Assembly: GCA_026413225.1 (NCBI GenBank)
Contig: CM048557.1
Coordinates: forward strand, 65,028,987-65,092,986
Origin: Otis tarda
Taxonomy: Eukaryota; Chordata; Aves; Otidiformes; Otididae
DNA length: 64,000 nucleotides
Direction of reading: 5' to 3'
The position numbers and the translations under genes are program-made. Each line of letters starts with the position of its first letter. The first letter of the stretch is position 1. This document shows positions 24,214 to 36,000 of this stretch, one piece after another. Below the pieces are notes generated by a model. That model saw nothing but the letters and a program-made list of their open reading frames with translations. It had not been told where the DNA came from and made no database searches.

Positions 24214-26399
24214 ATGGGAAGCGGTCCTTTGGGAAGAGAAGGCACTTTTTGAGGCTCCCTTCCCGTGGGAGGCAGGTAGCTGAGAGCAGCAGTTGTATGG
24301 AAAACTATTGTGTGTCTATGGAAATGGAAAAAAAAATCCTTCAAATAATACACTTTCTCCCAGGATGGGGATGGGAGCTGTCACAAAAAACACTTACTTA
24401 GCAGAAACCTGGAATGGGGACAATTTGGGTATTTGGGGAAGGGTGAAGAACCAGGATTAGATATTCTGAGATAGTTTACTGTCTAAACGCTTCTGGGGCT
24501 GAATAAGTGGGGCTGAGCTCGGCAGAAATAATGTGTCACGGCCAGTCTGGGCACTGGCACCGGACCCCAGCCCTTACTGGAGGTTGCTTGCTACAGATGA
24601 AGGCTGCTGGGGAACTGGGGTCCCTCCTTTTGGCGAAGGAGCTCCTGCGCAGCTTTGGGTACCCGGTGGGAGTCAGCAGCATCGCACCCAGGCCAGTCCA
24701 GCTCCTGGTCCAGCTTCCTGGCATCACCCCGGGCTTGGAAACAGGGTCGGGGTCACATCTGTCTGGGGTCCGGCACTCATGGCACCCACTTTCTTCTGGG
24801 GGGATTTGGCAGGGGTATCCCTTGAGATCTTCCCACACTGGTTCATGGGTGCGGCGGGGGGCACAGGGTGCCCTGTCCTCACCGTAGAAGGGGAAGATCC
24901 TGGGGTTTCTTTGCCCTCTCCATCAGATGGAGGAGGTGGTGAGGGCTGAGGGGAGCGGGTTTGGGAGCCCTTTCTGAGCCCGGAATTGACCGTATCTCTT
25001 TTCGGAGAAACGCAAACCCATTCATCACTGATTAGAGATGATACTATGAAAGAGTCCTTCCTGGCTGCCAGTAGTGAAAGTAGTTGTTTATGACTTTGGA
25101 GTAGTGGGTTGGTTTTTGTTTTATGGGTTTTTTTTTTTTGTTTTGTTTTGCCTTTTTTTTTTTTTAAGAGGGATCCTATTTGGAAGCAAGGCAAAACAAA
25201 CAAGGCCGGACCAGCAGAACACAAAGCTCTCCTTTCTGCAGCTGCAAAAACCTTTTTTTGGTGGGTGCAGAGCGATAACCTCTGGCTGGGGGTCCTTGGA
25301 ATAAACTGATGGCCTCAAGGAGCTCTCGGGCCCGGAAAAGCCCCAGTGGGGTCTAGTTCTGGGCAGAGGGAATTAACCGGGAAGTTCCCGCTGCTTTATC
25401 CAGAGCCTGTTGAAATGACTGACAACCTTCCGGGTGAGCTCGGGTCCCGGCATCTGTAGGAAGCCCAGCTTCCCCTGGCACCGCTGCTTGAATCACTGAG
25501 AGGTGTTCACGAGCATCTTTGCAGTGATCTGCTACTCCGCTATGAAACTCCTATTTCTAGAAGTTTGCGGGGTCTTTAAGAGAATTGCTTAAGGCAAGCT
25601 AAAGCTTTGAAGCCATTTCTCCTTGGGTTTTCCTTAACAATTTGGAAAGAGGGGTTGCAAACCAGCAACTGCAGAGGCTCTAAGGGCATCTAGGAATTAA
25701 AGTGTCCCTGGGGAGCTGGGCAGGGAGATGCTCTTGGAAAGGACAGAGCCCTGGCACCAGCCAGGTGCACGGAGCAGAGGCTACAGGCATGTGGCTTCCA
25801 AAAGAACATGCCCTTTTCCACTTCTCTCTTTCTCTTTTCTTTCCCCTCCTTCATCTCTGACCTGAAGCCAGGTAGGTCAGCTATTTCTCTTTGAAGCTGC
25901 GTTTGTTGGTTGAATGGACCCTTCTGAAAGCAGCGCCGCATCTGACTGACACCCGAGCAGAAATAGTTTTCTGCTCCTCTTTTCCGTCCTGTTTCTATTT
26001 TCCCTGTCCTTTCTCCTTTCATCGGCCACCCTGATGTCCTGTCCTCCCCCCCTCCACCCTGTACCCCCCAATCTCATTTCCCTTCGCTTATTGAGACTCT
26101 TAAATCCATCCTCTGCCTCAGTAATCTCAACAGGGAGGGCTTTGAACCTGCCAGAGGGCTGGGCCGCACCTTTAGACGTGAGGTGCGGATGGAAGAAGGC
26201 TTTTTGCAACCGCCACACCTACATTCCCCCTTTCTCCCAAGCCGGGCCAGCAACACGAGTGGGACCCGGAAGGTGGATAAAGCAAATTCCACGCTGCAGC
26301 CTCATATTTTGGCGTGACATCCCGGTGGGTGGGTAGGTGTTTAGCCCCCCTCTCTCCCCCCAGCATGTCCCCAGGAGATGCCCGGTTTCAGCGGCGCTG

Positions 26400-27200
26400 C
26401 CTCCTCTCCCCGGCTCCCGCCCGCTCTCCCCGGTAGATGGAGCATCCTCATCGCTTTTCACCCGCGGCCGGCGCTGCTGCCTTGGCCGTCCGACCCGGAG
26501 CCCTCGGAAAGGTTCATCTTTCCCTCCTGACTCTCACTGTTAAGGCAAACGGGTGGGATTTTTGGGGGGGGGCGTGCACCCCGTTGATGTACCCCCGAAG
26601 GAGCGGACCCCGAAGGCTGAGGCCGCCGGGGGCTGCTGGTTGACCTGCTCGCAAAATGCCCTCGGCCTCCTCTCCCGGCTGGTGAACCTGCTCCAGGTTT
26701 CGCAGGTGAAAGCACCCTCTACCCGGCTCCCCGCCGCCGCTCCCCTCCGCCCGCCCAGGGACGCGGAGGGCTGCCCGGCCATTTTCTCCGGCCGCCGGCA
26801 GTGAGGGAGGGCGGCGAGGCGGTGCACGGCCCGCACCCGGGCTGGAACGCGCCCTTCGTCGGCGTGCGGGACTCCGCCCGGGGTAGGTTGGCGGCCGCTC
26901 TGGGCTGCCCATGTTCCCCTCCGGGTCGGCGGGGACGCAGCTGAGGGAGCGGGGCGGTGGCCATGCTCCAGCCCCCTCCGCCTGACGGCCCAGGGTGAGG
27001 CCCTGGACGGCTTTCATGCCTCTCCTCGTCCTTCCCCTTCTGTCAGAGCCTCAGACGGTGCAGAGCCAGGACGTCCTGGTCACTTTTCAAGTGTTGGTGG
27101 CCCCCCAAAGGGCAGAGGGGCCACCTGGCCTCCCCAGCCCTGTCACCCCTCTCTGCCGGGAAGGACCCACACCCTTCCTCTAGCGCCGCCATTTTGCGGT
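26400..27200 (+). promoter_or_regulatory. CpG island, candidate SIX6OS1 promoter/first exon
   Basis: GC content and CpG density rise sharply between about 26.4 and 27.2 kb and fall off into AT-rich DNA afterwards. A donor-like CAGG|GTGAGG sits at 26991-27000. The first coding exon of SIX6OS1 begins at a splice acceptor (29960-29961), so at least one non-coding 5' exon must lie upstream, and this island is the nearest CpG-rich candidate. In human the gene's 5' exons can reach back over SIX6, so the 17-20 kb CpG region is an alternative. Confidence 0.45.
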
Positions 27201-29961
27201 GCTCATTGCAGTCCCTATGGTATGCCACAGGATGGTTTTTTTTCCCTACCATTTTGACAAAAATCAGCTTAATTTTTAAATTCCAAGAATTTAGGGAATA
27301 ATCTGCAGCAATATCGTTTTGTTTGGTATGTGGCCGACGAAGTAAAATGTGGCAATCCAGAAGATGTTTGACTTTCTGAGGACTTGACAGACATGTCTGT
27401 AGCTAGTAATGAAGGCACGGTAGCAATGCATTTTAAAACATAAATGTTGGAAACAGGGACTTCATAAATGAAGAGCCCTACAATTATGTTAACTCAGATG
27501 TAATAACTAGAATTGTCACCGATCAGGAAAGGGCTTCGATGTTGTTAGAAACAGTGACAACTGTTTTGAAAAAGATGGCACGTCCTCGCCTTGAATGCAG
27601 GGTTCAGGTCTCCTCACAGGGTTCCTAAAATGGTGTTGCAGAAGAGGGGTCAGAGGATGATAAACAGTATAACGAGAGGCACAGGCTTTTTTAGCAGAGA
27701 TAAAAAGTTAGTCTAGAACTGTGAACTGTTTTAAATTTCAAGAAGAATCAAATAACCAGTCACTTCAGAGAGTCTTAAACAGTAATGGATAGCACAGGAG
27801 AGAAATACAGCTTGCTCTCAAAAGAGCCTTGCTGGAATGAAAATTATTTATATAAAGCCAACAGAAATTAATACAGTTGGATAGCTGACAATGGATAGAA
27901 TTGAGTGTTTGATTTTAAGGAAAAAATTTACCTCACAGAATATGGGTATTTTTCACCTTTTAATGAAAAACCTAGAAACCCCGTATCAATGGGATGTGAA
28001 GCTCCTGCTGTAGCTCTGCTGTGAGAAGTGGCATGAATGTTAGTATTATGATAACTCCATCAGACAGCTTGTTTGTGGTTTCTGCACTTAATGCATTCTT
28101 GTAATACATGGAACTTTATTGCCACAATTGATTTCCATATAATTACATTTATTAATGCAGTGCAAAAATGCAAGATGCATAGTACTATTTTTCTTTTGGC
28201 AGCGTTCTGAATAGCACCATTAGAAATGATACATGCCATTTGAAGCTCTTTTACCTGTTGCTGTGTATTACATATTTATCTTTAATATTAAAGTACAGAA
28301 AAATGATAAATGCTTTCTTACCAAAGCGATCAATTTAATTACAACAAGCTGTAAATATATTACATCAGCTACAAGTTTTGATTTACGATTTGTTTGGAAA
28401 ATAAACATCATAACATATCATAAACAGTACTTGATTTTTGCAGTAGCAGAAGCGGCTATAGAGCCGTCCTCCTGCTCTGTAGTGCTTACTTAAGAAAAAT
28501 AACAACCCCATATGAAAACATGCTCTGAATTTGTCATCCAGAGTTGGCTAATGATTCCATGCTACTTTTCTCCAGTAGGACCAAGAATTAGTCTTTACCA
28601 CAGTCATATCCTGGAGGTCATCAGTTGTCCAAAATTTAGATGTCTCTTGTTTCAGGCTGGTGTTAACCACTGCTTTTAAAATCTACAAATGTCATGCAGG
28701 TTACCAGTGTAGTTGAATGCCTCAGCCCTTTATACCAGTGGCACGTGTCCTCTTAATGTATGCTCCAAACTAATTTTAGCATCCAAAGGAATTAGGATTT
28801 TCTTTCACATCGTGTAAAAAAAAATATTCTGCATTGACCTGTGGCTTGAGGTAGTATTTTTCTTAGTATTTTCAGAAAATGTTTGTTTGCTATCTTAAGT
28901 GTTTCCAAGTACTGGTAACCAGGATTCCAAGCTTTTAAATATATTTGGTAAAACTATTATTTCTTTCTCAGAGTTTTTATCACAGCCTATACTAATCCAG
29001 TCACTTGGATTAGGTATTCTGATCCTCACTTAAGTGAGGCAATTTAATTTCTGTCAAACATCCAGCATTTTACATGCTACCCTCTCCCCCTCCCGTTTCG
29101 ATAGTCTCAGTGCTGCAGTATGTCGTCCTAATGCCCCTTCGGTTAAATTCTGCAGTTGTTTTCTATTCCATTTTATCCTGGATTAGGATCTCATCCTCGT
29201 CACAAATTTGTTACAGTTTTACTTTTTATACAGTACTGAGGGTATGGCAAAGCCATTGTGGAACCGTTAAGTATCAGACAACTTTGGTTTATGTTAAATA
29301 TATCTCAGCTAGTTACCTGTATTTAGTATGTTCTGATAAAATGGTGATTGCATCTTTTTTAGAAGGCTACATGACTCCCAAACTGTTTAAAAACTCAGAA
29401 CTGAATTTCTGTGCATAGCAGCACTATCCAAACAAAATAATGGATTTATAATGATCCGCTTTCCATTGTATGTGAGTTCTGTCTTTAATCACACATACAT
29501 ACTTTCTGATTTAAATGTACTTCGCAATTACTACTGGAGGAGTGGACGGAACGGATAAGTAGCTTTTCCATTACCGGTGTTGCAGTCGATAGGCTTAGTA
29601 AACCAGCTGGTGTAGAGCCTACACATTTTGTACACAGGCATCTTTTCTTGCTTTGTTCATGCCTTCTGAGAACATTAAGCCTCTCAAAGATAGGACTGCT
29701 CCAGAAACAAAGCTTTACATAAATGATATGCCTCCTTTTTTTCCTAACTGTGATTTAAGACTTTCAATGAGTCTATTACCGCTATCAGTGAAAAATTTGA
29801 TTCCACTACAGTGATTTAGATACTAATTCAAATGCAGTTAAAACTTTTATTCTCTCTTTTTATCTTAAAATGCATGATATTGTCTTGCAATTTTGACTTG
29901 TTTATTGTATCAGTAAAGCTTGTGACTGTGTAAATCCTTGAACTGTGTTTTTCTTTTGTAG
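27201..29961. other. AT-rich probable 5' intron of SIX6OS1
   Basis: AT-rich sequence with no recognisable exon or complete repeat. It ends at the acceptor TTCTTTTGTAG (29951-29961). If the upstream CpG island is the promoter, this is intron 1. Confidence 0.5.
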
Positions 29962-29969
29962 CTTACACA

Positions 29970-30018
29970 ATGAGTGACAGGCTTTTGAACAACTTAGACA
30001 AACTTATGCTTGAATTTG
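29970..30018 (+). CDS. SIX6OS1: SIX6OS1 coding exon 1
   Basis: It encodes [16 protein letters not shown] plus one base. The exon itself starts at 29962 after TTTTGTAG. The donor is GTAGGT. It aligns with the human N-terminus (M.D.L...LD.L.LEF). The following intron (30019-30342) is short. Confidence 0.92.
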
Positions 30019-33000
30019 GTAGGTCATTATATGATGTGTTTTTAAGCTAATAATTACTAATGCAGTACATATAGTGATGTTTTCTACTTTAAACAGTTAT
30101 ATTAACTTTCAATAAATTTATAATATTAAGGTTTTGATGTTTACCTGCATAATGTTTTGCTAGCTGGGAGGTTATGGAGGGGGATACTAACAGCTATTTA
30201 ACAGCAAAATTGCTATTTAGATATTTTGTTAAAATATTTGTTAATCGGTGTTTGTGCAATTAATGCTGCACAACATACATTTGTTTCACAGCTCAACACG
30301 TATATATGTATATATATGAAAAAGAGTTTATTTTCTTCTTAGTTTTCCAGCTAAAACAAACTTATTATGCTAAGGAACATGTGAATCAACAGATAAATTG
30401 TGAGTAGCAATAAATTATCGTTTTATTAGAGATTGAACACACTGCTTTTGTTTAATGAGTCCTGGTACATGTTCTGTGTTTCAGGGACGGAAGCAAGCCT
30501 AATAACGAAAGCTGTCCCGTGTCCTGCTCTCACCCTGCCTCATCTTTTGCCATCAATACTTGCTCATTCTCCCTAGCAGACTTTGCTTTTGCTTGTGACT
30601 TTTAGCTAATGCTGTTCAGCTGTCTCATGGACAGCCAGTTTCATGCTGCGCCATTTCCTGCTCTTACTCTGTGGCTCCTCAGTCACTGGCAGTTCTTTGA
30701 TTCAGCTGTGCTTGCTCAATACATCTGCCACTTGCCTCTCTTTCTTTCTTCATGTTTTTTGTTCTTTCCAGATTTGGACCTCTGCCTCACTGCTGCTTCT
30801 CTCTTTCTGTTTTCTTAGAATAATGAAAGTTCTCTCAGTTGCTACTACCTGCTCAAGCCTGATACTTCTTTCCTGCAGTCACGCAGCTGATAATGTTACT
30901 TGAAATTCAAAACAGTAAACCCAATGAGAAAGTCTTGCTCCACATCAAATTCTTTTTTTCCCCAGGACTAACAGTCAGCATAATATTACGGACTTAAGTC
31001 TGGACTGATTTTTTTTTTTAGCATGCTACTATGTGGTATCACTTGTGAGAATAGTTGTGGTAGAGAGACTAGACAATCTGAGGACATCTGTGCTCATTAC
31101 TGGTACTTTACAGGTAGAAATTAAAGCTTATTGCCCTCAGGAAAAAGAACAGGAGAGAGTTCTGGTCTAATTGTTGTGCCTCTCAGTGGCAACATTTCTA
31201 ATAATCTTGCCTGATACGTCCAAGCGAGTACTTATTCATTAAGAAGATTATAAATATTAAATTGATACATCTTAAACATTAGAACATCTGCAACAGTAAA
31301 TCTGGTGCACCTAGAATTCTGTTTTAACTCTTCCGTCACATAATTGAACCTTAGAGTTGAGTTTTTTCTTAGCATTTGTGCAAGCTTAAGGTAAATGAGC
31401 ATGCTTTTAGGGAAAAGCCAAAGGCTGTGTAGTAACATGGCATAGCTATTTGTGTGTTCGGTTCAGAGATACCTGAACATGCGTGAACTCACAACCAACA
31501 CTCAGACTTTAAAAAGTTTGGGTTAAATCCTTCCAAAACTTACCCGGAAATAGTTCCACTGATGTAATTTTTTTTCTCTGTGTATTACTTGGCAGTAGAA
31601 CAGTTGTAGCATTCAGCCTCAGACTTCTAGCGTGAGATTCATCACGCTTTTTGGCTACAGTCCCTTTATACCCAGTGGAGGGAAATAGGCACTTGTAGGG
31701 TGTGATTTGTCTCATCTTGAAGAGAGAGTTTAAAGTAGGTTAAATAAAGTAAGCTTTAAAAATGTCCTCTTGTCTCTGCCGAGTGTGGCTGGAGCCATAA
31801 GTATCTAGTTTTGAAGCAGGTGCCTGCATTGTAAAGTTGGGTGAGATGGATCTCATCCACAAGGTCCTTGCGAAAGCAAAGGGTGAGTAGAACAAGTCAC
31901 ACTTGTCTCAGAAGTGCTTATCTATAGATAATATTAAACGAAATATTAAGTGTATAGCTTTGCTTATGTAATAGATATTTTGTTAATACAGTTGTCTTAT
32001 GTCTTAGTAAATCTCAAAATGTCAACTGCAGGATACTTCCAAATACACCTGTCTTTTTTTTTTTTTTAATAGAAATGAAGCTTATGTCACTTGTCCAATA
32101 GTTATGCTTCACGCTAGGCAAAGGCGAGTTACTGATTTAAGATACTGAAAATACTCAGGATAACTCAGGATATTAAAATCCGTTGAGAATCTTTTACTTT
32201 TTACTGACTGATGTTTCTCTCTGAGAAGTGGTTTTTTTTTTTTTTTATTGGTATAAATGCAGCTGGCATTGAAAGTGAATATATAGCAGGTGCTGCAAAA
32301 CCAGACACAAACATCAGGATGACCTGAAGTTTTGAAGCAGTAATTCAAACAACTCAAGACACGTCTTGCATAACTAAGATGCCCTTCCTGGTTAAGTAGA
32401 TGAGAAAGTCAGGATGTCTGAGGTTGACTTCTGTTTAGGGCCACCACTAACTTTGGCATGCAGCACATCAGGGCAGCAGTGATGGCAAGGGATGATTTGC
32501 CACTAAGAAGTCTGAAACCTTGTGTGAAAAAATAAGAAATAAACAGCACAGAGAAAGAAATGTGAACCTGGTTGTGCTCGTTGCATTGCAATACGAGCAT
32601 GCTTGATAACTCTCACAGCTTTTACTCTTGAAAGAGAACACTGATCATCTTCGACAACATGGATTCTCTACTAACCACTCATTCACTTTTATATAGACTG
32701 AGATACACAGCCAGCACAAATATTTGTTTTTTCTTCTAAAGTCAGTTGTACAATATTAGATGATAATTAAGGTACTTGCAACACAGCTGAAACTCCCTAA
32801 GTTTTTGACTCACTTTGTTGTTGGTTTGCTTAATTGCAGGCTATCCGCTCTTCTGGCACTATTGAGATTAAGTATTTTGGAAGACTTTTTAAGTAATTCT
32901 GAATGTAGACTTTTCATTTCATGGAAATGTTGAAAACAGATATGCTTACTTTTTATTTTTAATTTCAGTGTATACTGCAAAAATCGCGGAAAAAAAGAAT

Positions 33001-36000
33001 GAAATCGCTAGGCTACATGAAAATATAAATAACAGCAGTGATGCAATTGCTGATTTGCACAAGCAAAATGAGAGTAGTAAGGCGAGCTGTAATGCGTAAG
33101 TATAACATAGCCTGAACTTTGAGTTATAGATGGCATTAAGAAAATCAGTGAGGAAGTAGTGTAAAAATACATATGTGTGTGTTCAGACAGGAGTGGTGTT
33201 AAAGAAAACTTCAGGATTCTCCTATTTTTTCAAGCTAAAATCTTCAGGTACAAAAATTGCAGTATTACCCATCCCCTGAAGAAGTAAATTATAGAAAAAC
33301 AGACTACATTTAAGTTTGTTTTAATTTTTTATTAGAATCAACAGTTTTCAGAGATCACAGGTACTGCTTTTGCAGCATGCTAAAGTATTCAAGTAGTAAG
33401 GTAATAGAAACATATTTTTTCTATATTTGGATGCACCTGAGTTCTGTCAAATTTGACCATTATTAAGAATACTTTTCAAAAAAAGTTAATTTTTTAAACT
33501 AAAAAAAGTTAATAACTATCGATGACAATAAGGCTCCGTTTTGATGTTCTTTGTTTAATTCTGAATTAGGCTTCCTGAAATTGAAGCACATTTCTATTCT
33601 TTATTCACAACATGTTTCACGTTACTTTTGTTCTATACATATTCTCTCCTAAGATGTCTCATAATTGCCTCTACATTCAGAAACGTGTGTCTGCTAGCAG
33701 ACTTCAGGATAATTTTTGCTGCAGACTGCAAAATTGTTCCTCTAGGCACTGTTTTCCTGAGTGCAATGGGCTACAGTTCAATTTTCTTCATAGACATTTT
33801 TCTATCAGATTATTAGTTTTAAATGCAGGACACTTTTGAGTCTTAGTAATTAGAAGTTTCTCAAGCAAGAATTTGGCTACAAGGAGTTTTTTTCTTGCTG
33901 ACGTGGAATGTCTAATTTTTAAAAATGAAAATCTCAGGTGTTTTCAACGATAGCTAAAAAGACAAATCTGTATTTGACAATGCAGCGAGTTTGGCCCAGA
34001 TGATACAACCTTGCCTTTTTATTGCAGCGTTCATCTGTCCACAATCTGTCTAGTTCCTTGGCCGTGAAGTGATGATTTGTTAGCAAATTCTATCTTTTTT
34101 GTTTCCTTGCAATTCTATACCTAAAGATAAGTATTTGAATAAAAATCCCTATAACATATATTGGAAATTTTTTTTTTAGGATGTGAATGGAGAACGTGGG
34201 TGTTTCTAAGAATACAAAGAGAAGTAAGGATAGCATCAGAGTCCTTTCTAGGTTTCTTTCGAACTATCTGAATGGAATAATTAATGAATTAAGTGGGTAC
34301 AGTGGCTAGCTGTTTGAATTAATTGCCATACCATACTGATTTATAGCTTTATCATAAAAAGAGTTAGGAAAAGATTTGACCTTGACAAGAAAATTCCAAT
34401 TTTCCTTTATATTAAATTCTTGCCTCCAATGCAGTATAAAATGAACACTTCTATAAGTTTCTGAAGCCGTTCACAGTACTTCCTTAGGTATCTTTTGAAG
34501 TTGTGAATCTGTTTGCAAACCACAAACTGTTAAGTGATGCAAGTAAAGAAATAAAAAAATAAGGATAGAACTAATGATCTGATCTAAATTTTAATCATTG
34601 GATTCAATGGGTTTTGGCTCTGGTCCTACAAAGAATAATTAATGGCATTAGTGTAAAGAGGCTGAAAATGAGAAGTGACTCATTAATGAATACATGTATT
34701 CATAGAAGGACAATGCTTGCAGAAGAGTAGAGACTTTGTGTCTTAAATTATTGAAAATGTCATTTAACGACGTACTGGAAACTGTGATAAACAAGCCCTA
34801 GCTCTAAGATCAGACAATTGGGGTTATGTAGTAGAATCATCTTAAACTTCTAAAATTTATTCTAGCTGATACTCCATATATACTGGACATGATTCTAATG
34901 CTGATTTTGTGAACTCAAATATTGTTTTGGAGTCACAGTCACCCTCATAGCTGACTAATTGCCAGTAATGCTCAATACAGCTCTCAAAGAAACAAGTTTT
35001 TGTCTGGATTATTAGACATCGTAAGTATATTGAAGCATGTTTGAAGACTTTGAACAAAATACAGGATTCTTATATTCAACAAATCTACAGAAAATATGAT
35101 TTATGAGACAGATGTGTCAAGATAACTACTGTGTTTTCTAAAGAAATCCATATTGGTCTCTATAACAAAGAACTGAAGGCACAAAATGACAAAAAAAAAA
35201 AAATTTTTAGACAAGTGATGACATTTTTCTAATATTTAGTTTCTTGAATGATTCAAACTAGAAATATTGATCCCAGAACAATAAGAAATGGCAAAATACT
35301 GCTGATGGAACTTATTCCAATTCTGTTGTTTCTCTTCTGTTTTCTAAATTTGGGTTCAAGGATGGTGAGATTTCATGGAAATAGAAAAAAAAAAAGCTAG
35401 ATGAACTCAGAATGTTGCTCATTTGGAAAATAAATTGTTGTCTTGTCCCACTAGCTAAACTACAGGATATTTTTATTGCTTTTTGATTAGTGTGGATAAA
35501 GATTTGTTTGTACCATAGCTGATCAAAGTAAGGACAGATAAGTGTGATGGCTACCCAGAACCTCTGTGAAACAGTAAAGCATTTAGCAAACTGGTAGATG
35601 AGCTACTGGAATCCTATATACCTTATTCTGTTACAAACAGCATTCTTGTACTATGTGTTTTTGCGTGTCTGCAGTATAGATGTGAACACAAAATGTAGCG
35701 CACAACATGGTTTGTGCTTTGATTAATAGAAGATATATGACTTTTCATTGCTGCTTTTTTTTTTTTCCCTCCAATGAAAGGCGTGGAGTTTTCTGAGCAT
35801 AGATCACAGTGCTTGTGTGCCACTACATTTTTGTATAAGTGCTGTTGGTTTCTACTTTTTAAAATATCTGATTCTTTAAAAATTCAGCTTTCTGCTGAAT
35901 TGCGGTTGATATGGTGAAGTAGCATTTTATAATTACATTTTTAATCACTAGTACTGTCAAACAGTTTGTGCCAACAGTGCTAAATTTCTTGAATGGATGC

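Larger units (their letters stand above)
19751..26399. other. Intergenic regulatory interval between SIX6 and SIX6OS1
   Basis: No coding exon is recognised. The stretch mixes GC-rich patches (21.85-22.5 kb, 24.5-24.95 kb) with AT-rich complex sequence (20.1-21.25 kb) that looks like conserved non-coding DNA, with SOX-like (CTTATTGTTT near 20186), E-box (CACCTG at 20325-20330) and TAAT-type sites. Long T or pyrimidine tracts occur at 20629-20646, 21717-21731, 23108-23139 and 24118-24213. Reading frames of 100-230 codons at 21.8-22.5 kb are GC-driven and present in several frames at once. Confidence 0.5.

Noticed and set aside
26514..27017. 167-codon minus-strand frame in the CpG island
   Set aside because: Compositional, overlapping similar frames, no recognisable domain.
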